Assembly: GCF_003201865.1 (NCBI RefSeq)
Contig: NZ_QJJJ01000007.1
Location: 1 to 64,000, forward strand
Reading direction: 5' to 3'
Source: Methylobacterium sp. B4
GTDB lineage: Bacteria; Pseudomonadota; Alphaproteobacteria; Rhizobiales; Beijerinckiaceae
Length of the DNA: 64,000 nucleotides
The notes beneath the pieces are model-generated. The model saw only the letters and a program-made list of their open reading frames with translations. It made no database searches and had not been told where the DNA came from. The position numbers and the translations under genes were made by a program. Below are positions 18,570-26,741 of the stretch, piece after piece. Within the stretch, counting starts at the first letter, position 1, and every line of letters begins with the position of its first letter.

Positions 18570-19014
18570 CTTACGACACGGTCCCTGTTCCATCTCGCAA
18601 ACCGACACAAGGACCTTAGGTCGGTAGCGCTCGTGTACCAGACAGCAACTTCGGGCGCCCCTAACTGCTTCTATTGCCGGTACAGACCGGACCGAGGCTT
18701 CGGGAGGCAACAGTATCGCTGTGGTTTAACCTAGCTGTAGCATCACCATGAAGTGCATGCGAAATGCAAGTGCCTAGGAGTTGTTGGATGGGTGTTTTTT
18801 AGTTGCGCAATCGTTTCCGTTCACCGAACGTTCGCGCAGGAAATTTGCCGGCGTAGGCCGGACTTACGCAGGATTTCTCGCGAATTCGCTGAACGCGGCG
18901 CTTTACAGCCCTAAGAGTCGACCCAAATCGACTTCAGCTTTAGAGCGAAACTACGTAGAGTTATCATTTGAGGGCCGCCACGGTCGGCATGGCCCGTCAA
19001 GGGAGAAGTCCGGA
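18570..19014. other. Divergent intergenic region with AT-rich stretches
   Basis: This 445-base gap between the divergent PraR-like and HmuQ-like genes is lower in GC than the surroundings (for example near 18780-18830 and 18900-18970). It should hold both promoters. It contains GTTC-N7-GTTC at 18819-18833, listed separately. No convincing small gene was found. A TTTAGAGCGAAAC stretch near 18940 only weakly recalls Irr/ICE motifs and is not called. Confidence 0.4.
18819..18833 (+). promoter_or_regulatory. GTTC-N7-GTTC, possible LexA box
   Basis: GTTC (18819-18822) and GTTC (18830-18833) are separated by seven bases, the direct-repeat form of the alphaproteobacterial LexA operator. The spacer also carries GAAC, giving overlapping GAACGTTC palindrome. 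The nearest downstream gene starts about 180 bases away. In DNA of this GC content about one chance match is expected per 64 kb on both strands, so this copy could be fortuitous. Confidence 0.3.
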
Positions 19015-19350
19015 ATGTTTATCGCGATGAATCGGTTCAAAGTGGTCAAGGATTCGGCTCACGATTTCGAGAGCGTTTGGCTCGGGCGGGACAGCCACCT
19101 CGGCGAGATGGAAGGTTTCGTCGAGTTTCACCTGCTCAAGGGCCCGGAAGCGGAGGATCACATCCTTTACGCCTCGCACACGGTCTGGCGCTCGCGGGCC
19201 GATTTCGAGGCCTGGACCCGCTCCGAACAGTTCCGCAAGGCCCACGGCCGGGTGCCGGGCACCAAACCGCTCTACCTCGGCCATCCTCAGTTCGAAGGTT
19301 TTGAATCCATTCAGACCGTCGCGCGCCCCGAATCCGAACAGGCGGCCTGA
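19015..19350 (+). CDS. Antibiotic-biosynthesis-monooxygenase fold protein, HmuQ/IsdG-like
   Basis: A 111-residue protein of the dimeric alpha-beta barrel (ABM) superfamily. The opening MFIAMNRFKV and the sequences GFVEFHLLKGPEAED, YASHTVW and FEAWTRSEQF closely follow the rhizobial HmuQ/HmuD and IsdG-like haem-degrading monooxygenases, which open haem to release iron. A Trp and His in the YASHTVWRSRADFEAW stretch fit the haem pocket. The ATG at 19015 has AAGGGAGAAG before it; extensions upstream are not coding. No haem transport genes are beside it, so the haem role is inferred from similarity. Confidence 0.78.
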   Translation: MFIAMNRFKVVKDSAHDFESVWLGRDSHLGEMEGFVEFHLLKGPEAEDHILYASHTVWRSRADFEAWTRSEQFRKAHGRVPGTKPLYLGHPQFEGFESIQTVARPESEQAA

Positions 19351-19434
19351 GACCGCCTTACGTTCGCGCCGGCCGAGGGCGTTCCCGGCAGCCCGGCGAG
19401 CCTTGCGCGAATGGGTCGGTGGAGCGTCCGGCCA

Positions 19435-19462
19435 CATCGTCCCGCCTAGAGGTGGGACGATG
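19435..19462 (+). repeat. 12-base-pair inverted repeat, terminator or operator
   Basis: CATCGTCCCGCC (19435-19446) pairs with GGTGGGACGATG (19451-19462) around the four-base loop TAGA, with eleven Watson-Crick pairs and one G-T. It lies about 85 bases after the HmuQ-like stop. No T-tract follows, so it may be a transcript-end stabiliser, a Rho-assisted end or a dyad operator. Confidence 0.55.
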
Positions 19463-19471
19463 CAATTGTCC

Positions 19472-19640
19472 TCACCGCGACCGAGCCAGGACGCCGGTCA
19501 TGAGTTTCAGGGCCGGAGGGAAGGCGTACGACTCGCTCCATGCCGCCAGGCCGAGCAAGAAGGCGCCAAGCCCATCAGGGCGCCTGCGACACCGATCCTG
19601 GACGCGATCCAGCGCCGGGCGGTCGCGTCCCCTCTCCGAG
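19472..19640 (-). pseudogene. Possible frameshifted remnant of a small membrane protein
   Basis: On the minus strand one frame reads RRWIASRIGVAGALMGLA and another continues FLLGLAAWSESYAFPPAL to a TGA at 19472-19474. Both have GC-rich third positions, and joining them needs a one-base shift near 19560. Together they look like a short hydrophobic protein. I find no clear start codon or family, so this may be chance. Confidence 0.25.
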
Positions 19641-19941
19641 CCCCGACTGTCGCGCCTTCTGCTCCCGTCTCGCGCTCCGACGATAGGGCAAGGGCGGAAC
19701 GACAGGTCTCTCGCGACCTTTCCAAAATTCGCCGACGGCTTCCCGGCCGGATCACGCAGAATCGATTTGATTCCTTCGAGAATCCGGGTTCCGGCCTCGT
19801 GCCGTCGCGGTGGCGGAGCCGACCCTGCGAGGGGACCGGCGCGCCTTCCCTTTGACTCCCCCGGACGCGTCGGATCGCTGCCAAGCGCGGCCGGTGCGGT
19901 GTTTGCGCAGGAACAGGCAAAACCGGAAACAGGGACCGAAA

Positions 19942-21498
19942 ATGTCCCATTCCGGGACGGACACCGCCCCAGGGCAGCACAGCGCGGGACACATGTTTCA
20001 CGAGCGCCCCCCTCAGAAGTACCAGCAGTTGTCCTCCGACCGGGCCCGTCGGGCGGTCTGGGCTTCGCTTCTGCCGCGACGGCGGCGCATGGCGCTCCGC
20101 ATCGGGATCTCGACCGCGCTGCTTCTGGCCGACCTCGTGACGATCCTCGCGGTCGGCTTCGCGGTCGAGGCTGCCTACTACGCCTACAGCACGGATGGCG
20201 GGCTCCTGCCGCCGTCGCAGAGCATGAACCTGCAGACCGCCGGGCTCCTGGCGCTGATCGTCGTCCTGACCAATCTGGCGCGAGGCGAGTACAGCATCGA
20301 GACCTGCCTCTCGGCCACCCCCCACCTGCGGCGCCGGGCGACCCTCTGGCTGATGGCCTGGACGATCGCCCTGCTGGTCGGCTTCGCGACCAAGACCACC
20401 CAGGATGCCTCCCGCGTGGCCACGGTCGCCTTCTTCTTCGCGGGCCTGCCCATCACGATCCTCGGCCGGGCGCTGATGCTGGCGCTCGTGCGCCGCGGCT
20501 CCACCTCCGCCTCGGCCTCGGTGAGCCGGGTCCATCTCGTCGGCTACGAGGAGGACGTCGCCAATTTCTACGCCAACAACGACGTCGAGGCCCTCGGACT
20601 TCGGATCGTCGGCACGAGCTACCTGCGCCGCTTCGACGCCGAGGCCGGCGCCCCGAGCGCGGAGGCCCTTTTGGCGGAAGATCTCGATCTCGCCGTCTCG
20701 GTGGTGCGCTTCCTGCGCCCCGACGACGTGTTCGTGCTGGTGCCGTGGACGGAGACCGCCGACATCGAGCGCTGCATCGATGCCTTCCTGCGGGTGCCGG
20801 CCGCCCTGCACCTGCGTCCCGGCACGATGATGGACCGCTTCCCCGACCTTCAGGTTGCCCGGGTCGGGCGGCTGTCGGGCATCAATATCGGCCGCCGGCC
20901 GCTCTCCATGGGCGAGATCCTGCTCAAGCGCACCTTCGACGTGACCCTGGCCGGGATCGGTCTCCTGCTGCTGGCGCCGCTCTTCATCGCTCTCGCCGTG
21001 CTGATCAAGCTCGACAGCCCCGGACCGGTCTTCTTCCGGCAGCGGCGCTACGGATTCAACCAGGAAGCCTTCGGCGTCTTCAAGTTCCGCAGCATGCGGG
21101 TCACGCCCGACGCGCCCTTCCGGCAGGCCTCGCGCAACGACGATCGTATTACTCGGGTCGGCGCGCTGCTGCGCCGGACCAACCTCGACGAACTGCCCCA
21201 GCTTCTCAACGTGATCCGAGGCGACATGTCCCTGGTTGGGCCGCGCCCGCACGCGCTCGCCCACGACCGCAGCTTCGAGCGGCGCATCGCCCTCTACGCG
21301 CGCCGCCACAACGTGAAGCCCGGCATCACCGGCTGGGCGCAGGTCAACGGCTTCCGCGGCGAAACGCTGACGGACGCGGCGATGGAGGCCCGCGTCCAGG
21401 CCGACCTGCACTACATCGACAACTGGTCGCTCTGGCTCGACATGACGATCATCTTCCGAACCGTCGTCTCGCCGAAGGCCTACCGCAACGCGTTCTGA
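19942..21498 (+). CDS. Polyprenyl-phosphate sugar-1-phosphate transferase (exopolysaccharide initiation)
   Basis: Integral membrane enzyme that loads a sugar-1-phosphate onto undecaprenyl phosphate, the first step of exopolysaccharide synthesis. The 518-residue protein has about four N-terminal helices, a Rossmann-like cytoplasmic middle region, and a C-terminal bacterial sugar transferase domain (about 325-518). That domain shows LLKRTFDVTLAGIGLLLLAP, SPGPVFFRQRRYG, FKFRSMR, RRTNLDELPQLLNV and VGPRPHA..KPGITGWAQVNG. The ATG at 19942 has CAGGGA before it and a polar head after it. No other polysaccharide genes adjoin, but exoD, bcsS and a diguanylate cyclase lie within 10 kb. Confidence 0.9.
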   Translation: MSHSGTDTAPGQHSAGHMFHERPPQKYQQLSSDRARRAVWASLLPRRRRMALRIGISTALLLADLVTILAVGFAVEAAYYAYSTDGGLLPPSQSMNLQTAGLLALIVVLTNLARGEYSIETCLSATPHLRRRATLWLMAWTIALLVGFATKTTQDASRVATVAFFFAGLPITILGRALMLALVRRGSTSASASVSRVHLVGYEEDVANFYANNDVEALGLRIVGTSYLRRFDAEAGAPSAEALLAEDLDLAVSVVRFLRPDDVFVLVPWTETADIERCIDAFLRVPAALHLRPGTMMDRFPDLQVARVGRLSGINIGRRPLSMGEILLKRTFDVTLAGIGLLLLAPLFIALAVLIKLDSPGPVFFRQRRYGFNQEAFGVFKFRSMRVTPDAPFRQASRNDDRITRVGALLRRTNLDELPQLLNVIRGDMSLVGPRPHALAHDRSFERRIALYARRHNVKPGITGWAQVNGFRGETLTDAAMEARVQADLHYIDNWSLWLDMTIIFRTVVSPKAYRNAF

Positions 21499-21511
21499 CG
21501 ACGCGCCGGGC

Positions 21512-22063
21512 TCACCCCTCGGGTGCGTCCCCGCGCCCACGGCAGGTCCCGCACTCCCCCTCCACCTCGAGGATGCGGCTCGTCGGCGTGAACCCCGCCC
21601 CCGCCAAGGTCTGGTCGAGGGCGCTCTCCACGGCCGGGGCGGTCATCTCGTCGATGCCGCCGCAGGTGCGGCAGATCAGGAAGACGAGGCCCGCCCCCTC
21701 GCCGTGCTCGTGCCCGCAGGAGACGAAGGCGTTGCGGCTGGAGATGCGGTGGACGAGCCCCTGCTCGGTCAGGAAGTCGAGCGCCCGGTAGACCGAGACC
21801 GCCGCGACCCGGCGGCCGGGCGCACTCATCCGCTCGGCGATGTCGTAGGCGCCCAGCGGACGGCTCTCCGCCGCCACGGCCGCGAGCACGTCGCGGCGCA
21901 GCCGCGTGAATTGCAGGCCCCGGTCCTGGCACAGGCGCTCCGCCCGGTCCGTCACGCTTTCGGCGGACGGCGCGTGCCCGCAGGCCCCATGACCATGAGG
22001 GTCAGCGTGCCCACGAGCGTGCTCGGCCCCCTCGCCATGCTCCTGCTGCGCGTCACCGCGCAT
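21512..22063 (-). CDS. zur: Zinc uptake regulator Zur (Fur family)
   Basis: Fur-family repressor that shuts zinc-uptake genes when zinc is plentiful. The 183-residue protein has a His-rich N-terminal extension (residues 9-30, many His). The winged helix follows, with QFTRLRRDVLAAVAAESRPLGAYDIAERM and AAVSVYRALDFLTEQGLVHRI. After it come FVSCGHEHGEG and two CxxC pairs (CRTCGG, CGTCRG) for structural zinc. The divergent position to znuC/znuB fixes the Zur rather than Fur identity. A 15-base palindrome in the gap is a likely operator for both directions. Confidence 0.9.
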   Translation of the reverse strand: MRGDAQQEHGEGAEHARGHADPHGHGACGHAPSAESVTDRAERLCQDRGLQFTRLRRDVLAAVAAESRPLGAYDIAERMSAPGRRVAAVSVYRALDFLTEQGLVHRISSRNAFVSCGHEHGEGAGLVFLICRTCGGIDEMTAPAVESALDQTLAGAGFTPTSRILEVEGECGTCRGRGDAPEG

Positions 22064-22114
22064 CCCGACCTCCCCGGTAACGGCCGCCTGAACGGGCCGA
22101 TTGAACTCGGTCCG

Positions 22115-22129
22115 TGTTACAGTGTATCA
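22115..22129. promoter_or_regulatory. Candidate Zur box between zur and znuCB
   Basis: TGTTACAGTGTATCA is a 7-1-7 dyad: TGTTACA matches the reverse complement of TGTATCA (TGATACA) at six of seven positions. It lies in the only divergent promoter region of the zinc genes, about 50 bases before the zur start and 100 bases before the small membrane protein gene. Palindromic TGTTA..TAACA-like sites are typical Zur targets in alphaproteobacteria. Confidence 0.6.
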
Positions 22130-22229
22130 GCCCCACCAAGATAGGCGTCCGGCCGCGATCGGGCAACGATGTCCAGCGTCCCGCGACAGCGACAGCGCCG
22201 GTTCATCCTCGGCGGTCCCAGGAGATCCC

Positions 22230-22361
22230 ATGACCCGTGCCGGCGGGACCGTCCGCCTCCCGCGCCGCTCCCTGTTCCGCAGCGGGGCCGGCCCGCGCCT
22301 CGCGGCCGCCCTCCTTCTGTCGGCCCTGCTCTGGGCGGTGATCCTGTGGGCGCGCGCGTGA
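22230..22361 (+). CDS. Small single-helix membrane protein upstream of znuC
   Basis: A 43-residue protein: basic head (TVRLPRRSLFR), then one strong membrane helix (LAAALLLSALLWAVILWARA). AGGAG stands seven bases before the ATG, the clearest ribosome binding site in this region, and its TGA overlaps the znuC GTG (GTGA). That makes it the first gene of the zinc transcript and suggests it drives znuC translation. Too short for most gene callers; no family recognised. Confidence 0.55.
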   Translation: MTRAGGTVRLPRRSLFRSGAGPRLAAALLLSALLWAVILWARA

Positions 22362-23236
22362 GCGGCATCCGGTTCCGAGGCCTGACGCTCGGCTACGACC
22401 GGCATCCTGCGGTCCACCATCTCGACGGCACCATCGCGCCCGGCGACCTGCTCGCCGTGGTGGGACCGAACGGGGCCGGCAAGTCCACGCTGCTGAAGGG
22501 CATCGTCGGCGAGATCCGGGCGCTCGACGGGACGATCGAGGCGGGCCCGCGGACGGGCGCCATCGCCTACCTCCCGCAGGCGGCCGAGATCGATCGCAGC
22601 TTTCCCCTGAGCGTCCTCGACCTCGTGTCGATGGGATTGTGGCGCCCCCTCGGCGCGTGGCGCAGCCTCGCCCGCCAGCGCGGACGCCTGCTCGATGCGC
22701 TCGCGGCGGTCGGGCTCACCGGTTTCGAGGACAGGCCGATCGGCACCCTCTCCGGAGGCCAGTTCCAGCGGGCCCTGTTCGCCCGGTTGATCCTACAGGA
22801 TTCGGCCGTGATCCTGCTCGACGAGCCCTTCACCGGCATCGACGAGCGCACCACCGCCGACCTCATCGCCCTGATCCGCGGCTGGCACGGCGAGGGCCGC
22901 AGCGTCGTGGCAGCGCTCCACGATCTCGGGCAAGTGCGCGCGCATTTCCCGCTCACCCTGGTGCTGGCCCGCCGCCCCATCGCCTGGGGGCCGACCGCCG
23001 AGGTGCTGACGCCGCCGGTTCTGGCGCAGGCGCTGCGCCTGTCCGAAGCCTGGGACGAGGCCGCCGCGATCTGCCGCCACGCGACACCGCACGGGACGCA
23101 GTCCGCCGACGAAGGCGGGCACGATCATGGCCACGGGCACGGGCACGGGCACGAGCACGCGCACGGGCACGCGTCCCATGATCATCACGGGCACGACCAC
23201 GGTCCGGCCCCTCTGCCGCGGAGGGCGGCCTCGTGA
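22358..23236 (+). CDS. znuC: Zinc ABC transporter ATP-binding protein
   Basis: Cytoplasmic ATPase of the ZnuABC zinc importer. The 292-residue protein has Walker A ([15 protein letters not shown]), Q-loop YLPQ, the signature LSGGQFQRALFARL, Walker B (VILLDEPFTGID) and switch ALHDLG. The last 50 residues are a His-rich tail with repeated HGHG and HDH units, which may bind zinc. The GTG start at 22358 is chosen, since family similarity begins at GIRFRGL. The stop overlaps the next gene. A gene for the periplasmic ZnuA is not in the window. Confidence 0.9.
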   Translation: MSGIRFRGLTLGYDRHPAVHHLDGTIAPGDLLAVVGPNGAGKSTLLKGIVGEIRALDGTIEAGPRTGAIAYLPQAAEIDRSFPLSVLDLVSMGLWRPLGAWRSLARQRGRLLDALAAVGLTGFEDRPIGTLSGGQFQRALFARLILQDSAVILLDEPFTGIDERTTADLIALIRGWHGEGRSVVAALHDLGQVRAHFPLTLVLARRPIAWGPTAEVLTPPVLAQALRLSEAWDEAAAICRHATPHGTQSADEGGHDHGHGHGHGHEHAHGHASHDHHGHDHGPAPLPRRAAS

Positions 23237-24120
23237 CGCTCGCCGACCTGACCGATTTCCTGATCGGCCCCTTCGTCGAGTTCGGCTTCATGCGCCGGGC
23301 GCTCGCCGGCTGCCTCGCCCTGTCGCTGTCGGCCCCGCCGCTCGGGGTCTTCCTGATGCTGCGCCGGATGAGCCTGATGAGCGAGGCGATGAGCCACGCC
23401 ATCCTGCCCGGCGCCGCCGCGGGCTTCCTCGTCGCCGGCCTGTCCCTGCCGGCGATGACGCTGGGCGGGCTCGTGGCCGGGCTCGCGGTGGCGCTCGCCG
23501 CCGGACTCGTCACCCGCTCCACCGTCCTGAAGGAGGATGCGAGTCTGGCCGCCTTCTACCTGATCTCGCTGGCCGGCGGCGTCTTCCTCGTGTCGCTGCG
23601 GGGCTCGCAGGTCGATCTCCTGCACATCCTGTTCGGCACCGTTCTGGCGCTCGACGACGACGCGCTGACCCTGCTCGGCGGCATCGCGAGCCTCACCCTG
23701 GTCGCCCTCGCCCTGCTCTACCGGCCGCTGGTGATCGAGTGCGTCGATCCGCTTTTCCTGCGCACGGTGAGCCGTGCGGGCGGCCCCGTGCACTCGGCCT
23801 TCCTGGCGCTGGTGGTGGTCAACCTCGTGGGCGGCTTCCAGGCGCTGGGCACGCTGCTGGCGGTCGGCCTCATGCTGCTTCCGGCAATCACGGCCCGGTT
23901 CTGGGCGGAGGATCTGTCGGGGCTGATCCCGGTGTCGATGCTCGTCTCGATCATCGCCAGCGTGACGGGGCTGCTCGTCTCCTACCACGCCGGCATCCGG
24001 CTCCCGACGGGGCCGGCGATCGTGCTGTCGGCGGGCGCGCTCTACCTCGTCTCGATGCTGCTCGGCCCCCGCGGCGGCCTGATCCACCGCCTCGTCCGCC
24101 GCCGCCATCTGGAAGCCTAG
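23233..24120 (+). CDS. znuB: Zinc ABC transporter permease
   Basis: Integral membrane subunit of the zinc importer. The 295-residue protein has about eight hydrophobic helices and the ABC-3 family features FMLRRMSLMSEAMSHAILPGAA and VNLVGGFQALGTLLAVGLMLLPAITA. The start overlaps the znuC stop by four bases (GTGA). Regulated most likely by Zur through the palindrome at 22115-22129. A palindromic repeat element lies directly after the stop. Confidence 0.93.
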   Translation: MTLADLTDFLIGPFVEFGFMRRALAGCLALSLSAPPLGVFLMLRRMSLMSEAMSHAILPGAAAGFLVAGLSLPAMTLGGLVAGLAVALAAGLVTRSTVLKEDASLAAFYLISLAGGVFLVSLRGSQVDLLHILFGTVLALDDDALTLLGGIASLTLVALALLYRPLVIECVDPLFLRTVSRAGGPVHSAFLALVVVNLVGGFQALGTLLAVGLMLLPAITARFWAEDLSGLIPVSMLVSIIASVTGLLVSYHAGIRLPTGPAIVLSAGALYLVSMLLGPRGGLIHRLVRRRHLEA

Positions 24121-24184
24121 GCCGGCTCCTCGGCGCGGACGGTCCTTATACTCCCGCGCGCGTGATACCTCCCCTGGTGGAAGG

Positions 24185-24277
24185 CGTCATCGCGAGGCGA
24201 GGCCGAAGCGATCCGGAAGCGCGACCTTTTCAAAAGGACCGAGCACTGGATGGCTTGCCTCCCGCCGTGCCATGACG
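24185..24277. repeat. Dispersed palindromic repeat, copy A
   Basis: The outer arms CGTCATcGCGAGGCGaGGCCGAAGCGATCC and GGATGGCTTGCC..GCCATGACGG form a long imperfect dyad, with an inner palindrome CCTTTTCAAAAGG. The same arms recur at 36838, 42010 and 46781 and, as a half copy, at 32413. This copy lies between the convergent 3' ends of znuB and exoD, so it may end or stabilise transcripts. Confidence 0.7.
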
Positions 24278-24344
24278 GGAGGAGCATGAAGAAATCGAAT
24301 GGAACGCGTATGCAGGCAGCGGACGTCGACCGCCCGTGCGGGCG

Positions 24345-25031
24345 CTACAGCCCGAGGCCGGGGATCGCCTGCGAGAGCCACGCGAAGGCGCTCATGACGC
24401 TGGCGAACAGCGTGTAGACGAAGCCGATCGAGATACCGACGCCGATCCCGCCGATCACGAGGCCGATCAGCACCACGAAGCCGTCGCGCTCCACCAGCCC
24501 AAGGCCGATCAGCGAGACCGCGAGCCCGAGCGGGATCTGCCCGAAGAAGGGCGGCGCCACGATCAGCGCCAGCGCCAGGGCGAGAATCAGCACCCCCATG
24601 CCGCGCATGCCGAGCGCACCGTCGAACACGCTCAGGCGCGGGCGCGACCAGCGTTCGAGCCGCCGCAGCAGCGGCACGGCCCGCGTCACCGCCTTCGCCA
24701 CCGTCTCGCGGGCGATGGATTGATCGAGCAGCCGCCGCGGCAGCCAGGGCGCGGTCATGCCGGCGACGATCTGGATGGCGATGACGAGCAGCACGAGCCC
24801 GCACACCAGCGGGATCGGCGGCGGCATCGGCAGGCAGTTGGGCAGGCCGAGCAGCACCACGAGCAGTGCGAAGGCACGGTCGCGCAGCACGGCGATGATG
24901 TCGCCGACGGTCAGCCGTTCGCTCTCCTGGCTCGCGAGCATGGTGAGAACGTCGGAAGTGCGCGCAGCGGAGGACAAACCGGCTCGGCCGTTGGATTTTC
25001 GGTGAGCGGGCTCTAGCCCAACGCGCGGCAT
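24345..25031 (-). CDS. ExoD-family exopolysaccharide synthesis protein
   Basis: Membrane protein of the ExoD family, first linked to exopolysaccharide synthesis and alkaline tolerance in rhizobia. About 228 residues, with LTVGDIIAVLRDRAFALLVVLLGLPN, PPIPLV and repeated hydrophobic helices to the C terminus, typical of ExoD. The start is uncertain: the ATG at 25031 is given, an ATG at 24941 (before LASQESERLTVGD) would also keep the whole domain. Converges with znuB and stands divergent to bcsS. Confidence 0.8.
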   Translation of the reverse strand: MPRVGLEPAHRKSNGRAGLSSAARTSDVLTMLASQESERLTVGDIIAVLRDRAFALLVVLLGLPNCLPMPPPIPLVCGLVLLVIAIQIVAGMTAPWLPRRLLDQSIARETVAKAVTRAVPLLRRLERWSRPRLSVFDGALGMRGMGVLILALALALIVAPPFFGQIPLGLAVSLIGLGLVERDGFVVLIGLVIGGIGVGISIGFVYTLFASVMSAFAWLSQAIPGLGL

Positions 25032-25225
25032 CCGCCAAGCACCGTCGGGACCGGGTGGCGCCGCGCAGCCCTCTGGAGACCCGCCTTCAAGTTGCGGCAA
25101 GCATCAATCAATCTACCTCAGGTCAATACTAACCCTTCACGACTGAATAGAGTAAAGTTCCCCTTACTTTCAGTTGCGACATGTGACATCCATAAGTTGT
25201 CAGACCGATATGCCTGCGACGCCGG

Positions 25226-25990
25226 ATGTTCATCTTTGCCCTCCTGCGAAGCATTCTGTACCGCCGGAGGACCTCCCGGCGGCCCGTGTGCCGCCGCGCA
25301 CATCAGGAGGCTCTTTCCCTCGCCGTCTGCGTTCTGGTCGCCTGGAGCCCGGCGCGAGCGGAGGATAGCGCGCTGCGCACCGTCCTGTTCGGCAGCCTGG
25401 AAGCCGGGCCCTCGACCTTCTCGTCGAGCGGGGCGAAACTCGCCTTCGACCGGTTCGATCGCGATGGCCCCGTCGCCCTCGTGACGTTGGGCAGCGGGGT
25501 CCGGCTCGAGAGCGCCGCGCCGACGCTGGTGCGCCTGACCCTCCTCGGCGCCGCGCTCGGCGGCTACCAGTTCATCCAGGACTGGGGCGCGGTGAGCGTC
25601 TTCGCCGGCCCGGAGGCGTCCTGGGAATCTTTGTCGGGCGCCGGCGGGATGCAGGCGCTGCCCCTGCAGGCGGGTCTGCGGCTCCGCGGCGAGGTCTGGG
25701 CGCGGCCGACCGCCGGGACGCTGGTGACCGCGACCGCCATCTTCGGCACGGCGCGCGGCGACGCCTATGCTCGCTTGTCCTGGGGCCTTGCCCTCTTCGG
25801 GGCCTATCTCGGGCCGGAGATCGCCTTCTACGGCGACCGCACCGACTACCGGAAATGGAGCCTAGGCCTCCACGCCACCGATTTCGCCCTCGGCGAGACC
25901 CGCTTCCGGCTCTCCGCCGGCTGCCAGAGCGAGAACCCGGGCGATCGGCTCAGCCCCTACCTCTCCCTCGCGGTCTGGCGGACGCTATGA
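25226..25990 (+). CDS. bcsS: Cellulose biosynthesis protein BcsS family, outer surface beta protein
   Basis: A 254-residue exported protein: basic head, hydrophobic segment LAVCVLVAWSPARA as signal peptide (cleavage near residue 45), then beta-rich repeats ending GLHATDFALGETRFRLSAGC. This end is characteristic of the BcsS family, which is found near cellulose synthase genes in alphaproteobacteria. No bcsA/B/C is in the window, so the link to cellulose is by family only. Upstream is an AT-rich stretch (25100-25220) that likely holds its promoter. Its stop overlaps the 3' end of the SDR pseudogene on the other strand. Confidence 0.75.
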   Translation: MFIFALLRSILYRRRTSRRPVCRRAHQEALSLAVCVLVAWSPARAEDSALRTVLFGSLEAGPSTFSSSGAKLAFDRFDRDGPVALVTLGSGVRLESAAPTLVRLTLLGAALGGYQFIQDWGAVSVFAGPEASWESLSGAGGMQALPLQAGLRLRGEVWARPTAGTLVTATAIFGTARGDAYARLSWGLALFGAYLGPEIAFYGDRTDYRKWSLGLHATDFALGETRFRLSAGCQSENPGDRLSPYLSLAVWRTL

Positions 25991-26599
25991 GGCTCGCTCA
26001 GCCCTTCGTGCGGAGCGAGGCGCCCGCCGTCGACGCCGATCACTTGCCCGGTGATGTGCCCGCCTCGGGACCGACGAGGAAGGCGGCGAGAGCGGCGGCG
26101 TCCTCCGGCTCGCCGAGGCGCGCGAGAGGGCGAGCCCCTCGACCGCCCCCTTGGCCATGGCGACGGAGGCGTGGTGCGAAAAGCCCTGCGCGGCGGCGAC
26201 GGTGGAGAACAGCACCACGCCCGCGCCGCCCCGGCCCGCCCCGGCCTTGAGCGCGGGCGCGGCGGCCTGGATGGCCAGGAAGGCGCCCAGCGCGTTGATG
26301 CGGAAATCAGCCTCGATGCGCGCTGGACCGAGCTTGGCCAGGGGCGCGAGCTGAATCGTGCCGACCGCGTAGACGAGGCCGCCGAGACGGCCGCCGGCCG
26401 CCTCCGCCACCCGCGGGAACAGGTCCGGATCGGTCACGTCGCCCGCGGTGAAGCCGGTCTCGCCGAGTTCGGCCGCCGCCGTCTCCAGGCGCTCCGCGTC
26501 GCAGCCGACGAGATGGAGGGACGTGCCCCGGGCGCGCAGCGCCCGCGCCGTGGCGAGGCCGATGCCTCCGGTCCCGCCGTAGATCGCGACCCGTTCCAT
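25985..26599 (-). pseudogene. SDR-family oxidoreductase with internal deletion and frameshift
   Basis: The first 150 residues are a good short-chain dehydrogenase: AIYGGTGGIGLATARAL, DVTDPDLFPRVAEA, LVYAVGT and ASVAMAKGAVEGLA (Val in the place of the catalytic Tyr of YxxxK). Right after this the frame fails. The expected conserved middle of about 50 residues is absent, and the next family motif, LGEPEDAAALAAFLVGPEAG, appears in a second frame at 26115-26055. GHITGQVIGVDGGR then appears in a third frame, one base short of continuity. Two lesions therefore separate it from an intact gene. Confidence 0.75.
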
Positions 26600-26741
26600 C
26601 AAGCCCTCTCCCGGCCGCAGCCGCCGATTCCACCGGCGTGCGAAATCGACTAGCTAAGGCGCGGCCGGCCCGCAGGGAGTCGGCGACCGCCTCGGCCGTC
26701 CGCGCCGAACGTCGCAGGGCCACGCAACGGGACCGCCGCCC

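Larger units (their letters stand above)
19351..19941. other. Intergenic region with long hairpin and a possible gene remnant
   Basis: This 591-base gap precedes the sugar transferase gene. It holds a perfect-looking 12-pair hairpin at 19435-19462 and, on the minus strand at about 19472-19640, two coding-like frames that join only if one frameshift is allowed. In-frame extensions of the transferase upstream of 19942 look non-coding. The rest shows nothing I can name. Confidence 0.4.

Noticed and set aside
18930..18970. Irr/iron-control box before the HmuQ-like gene
   Set aside because: TTTAGAGCGAAAC lacks the second half of the expected dyad.
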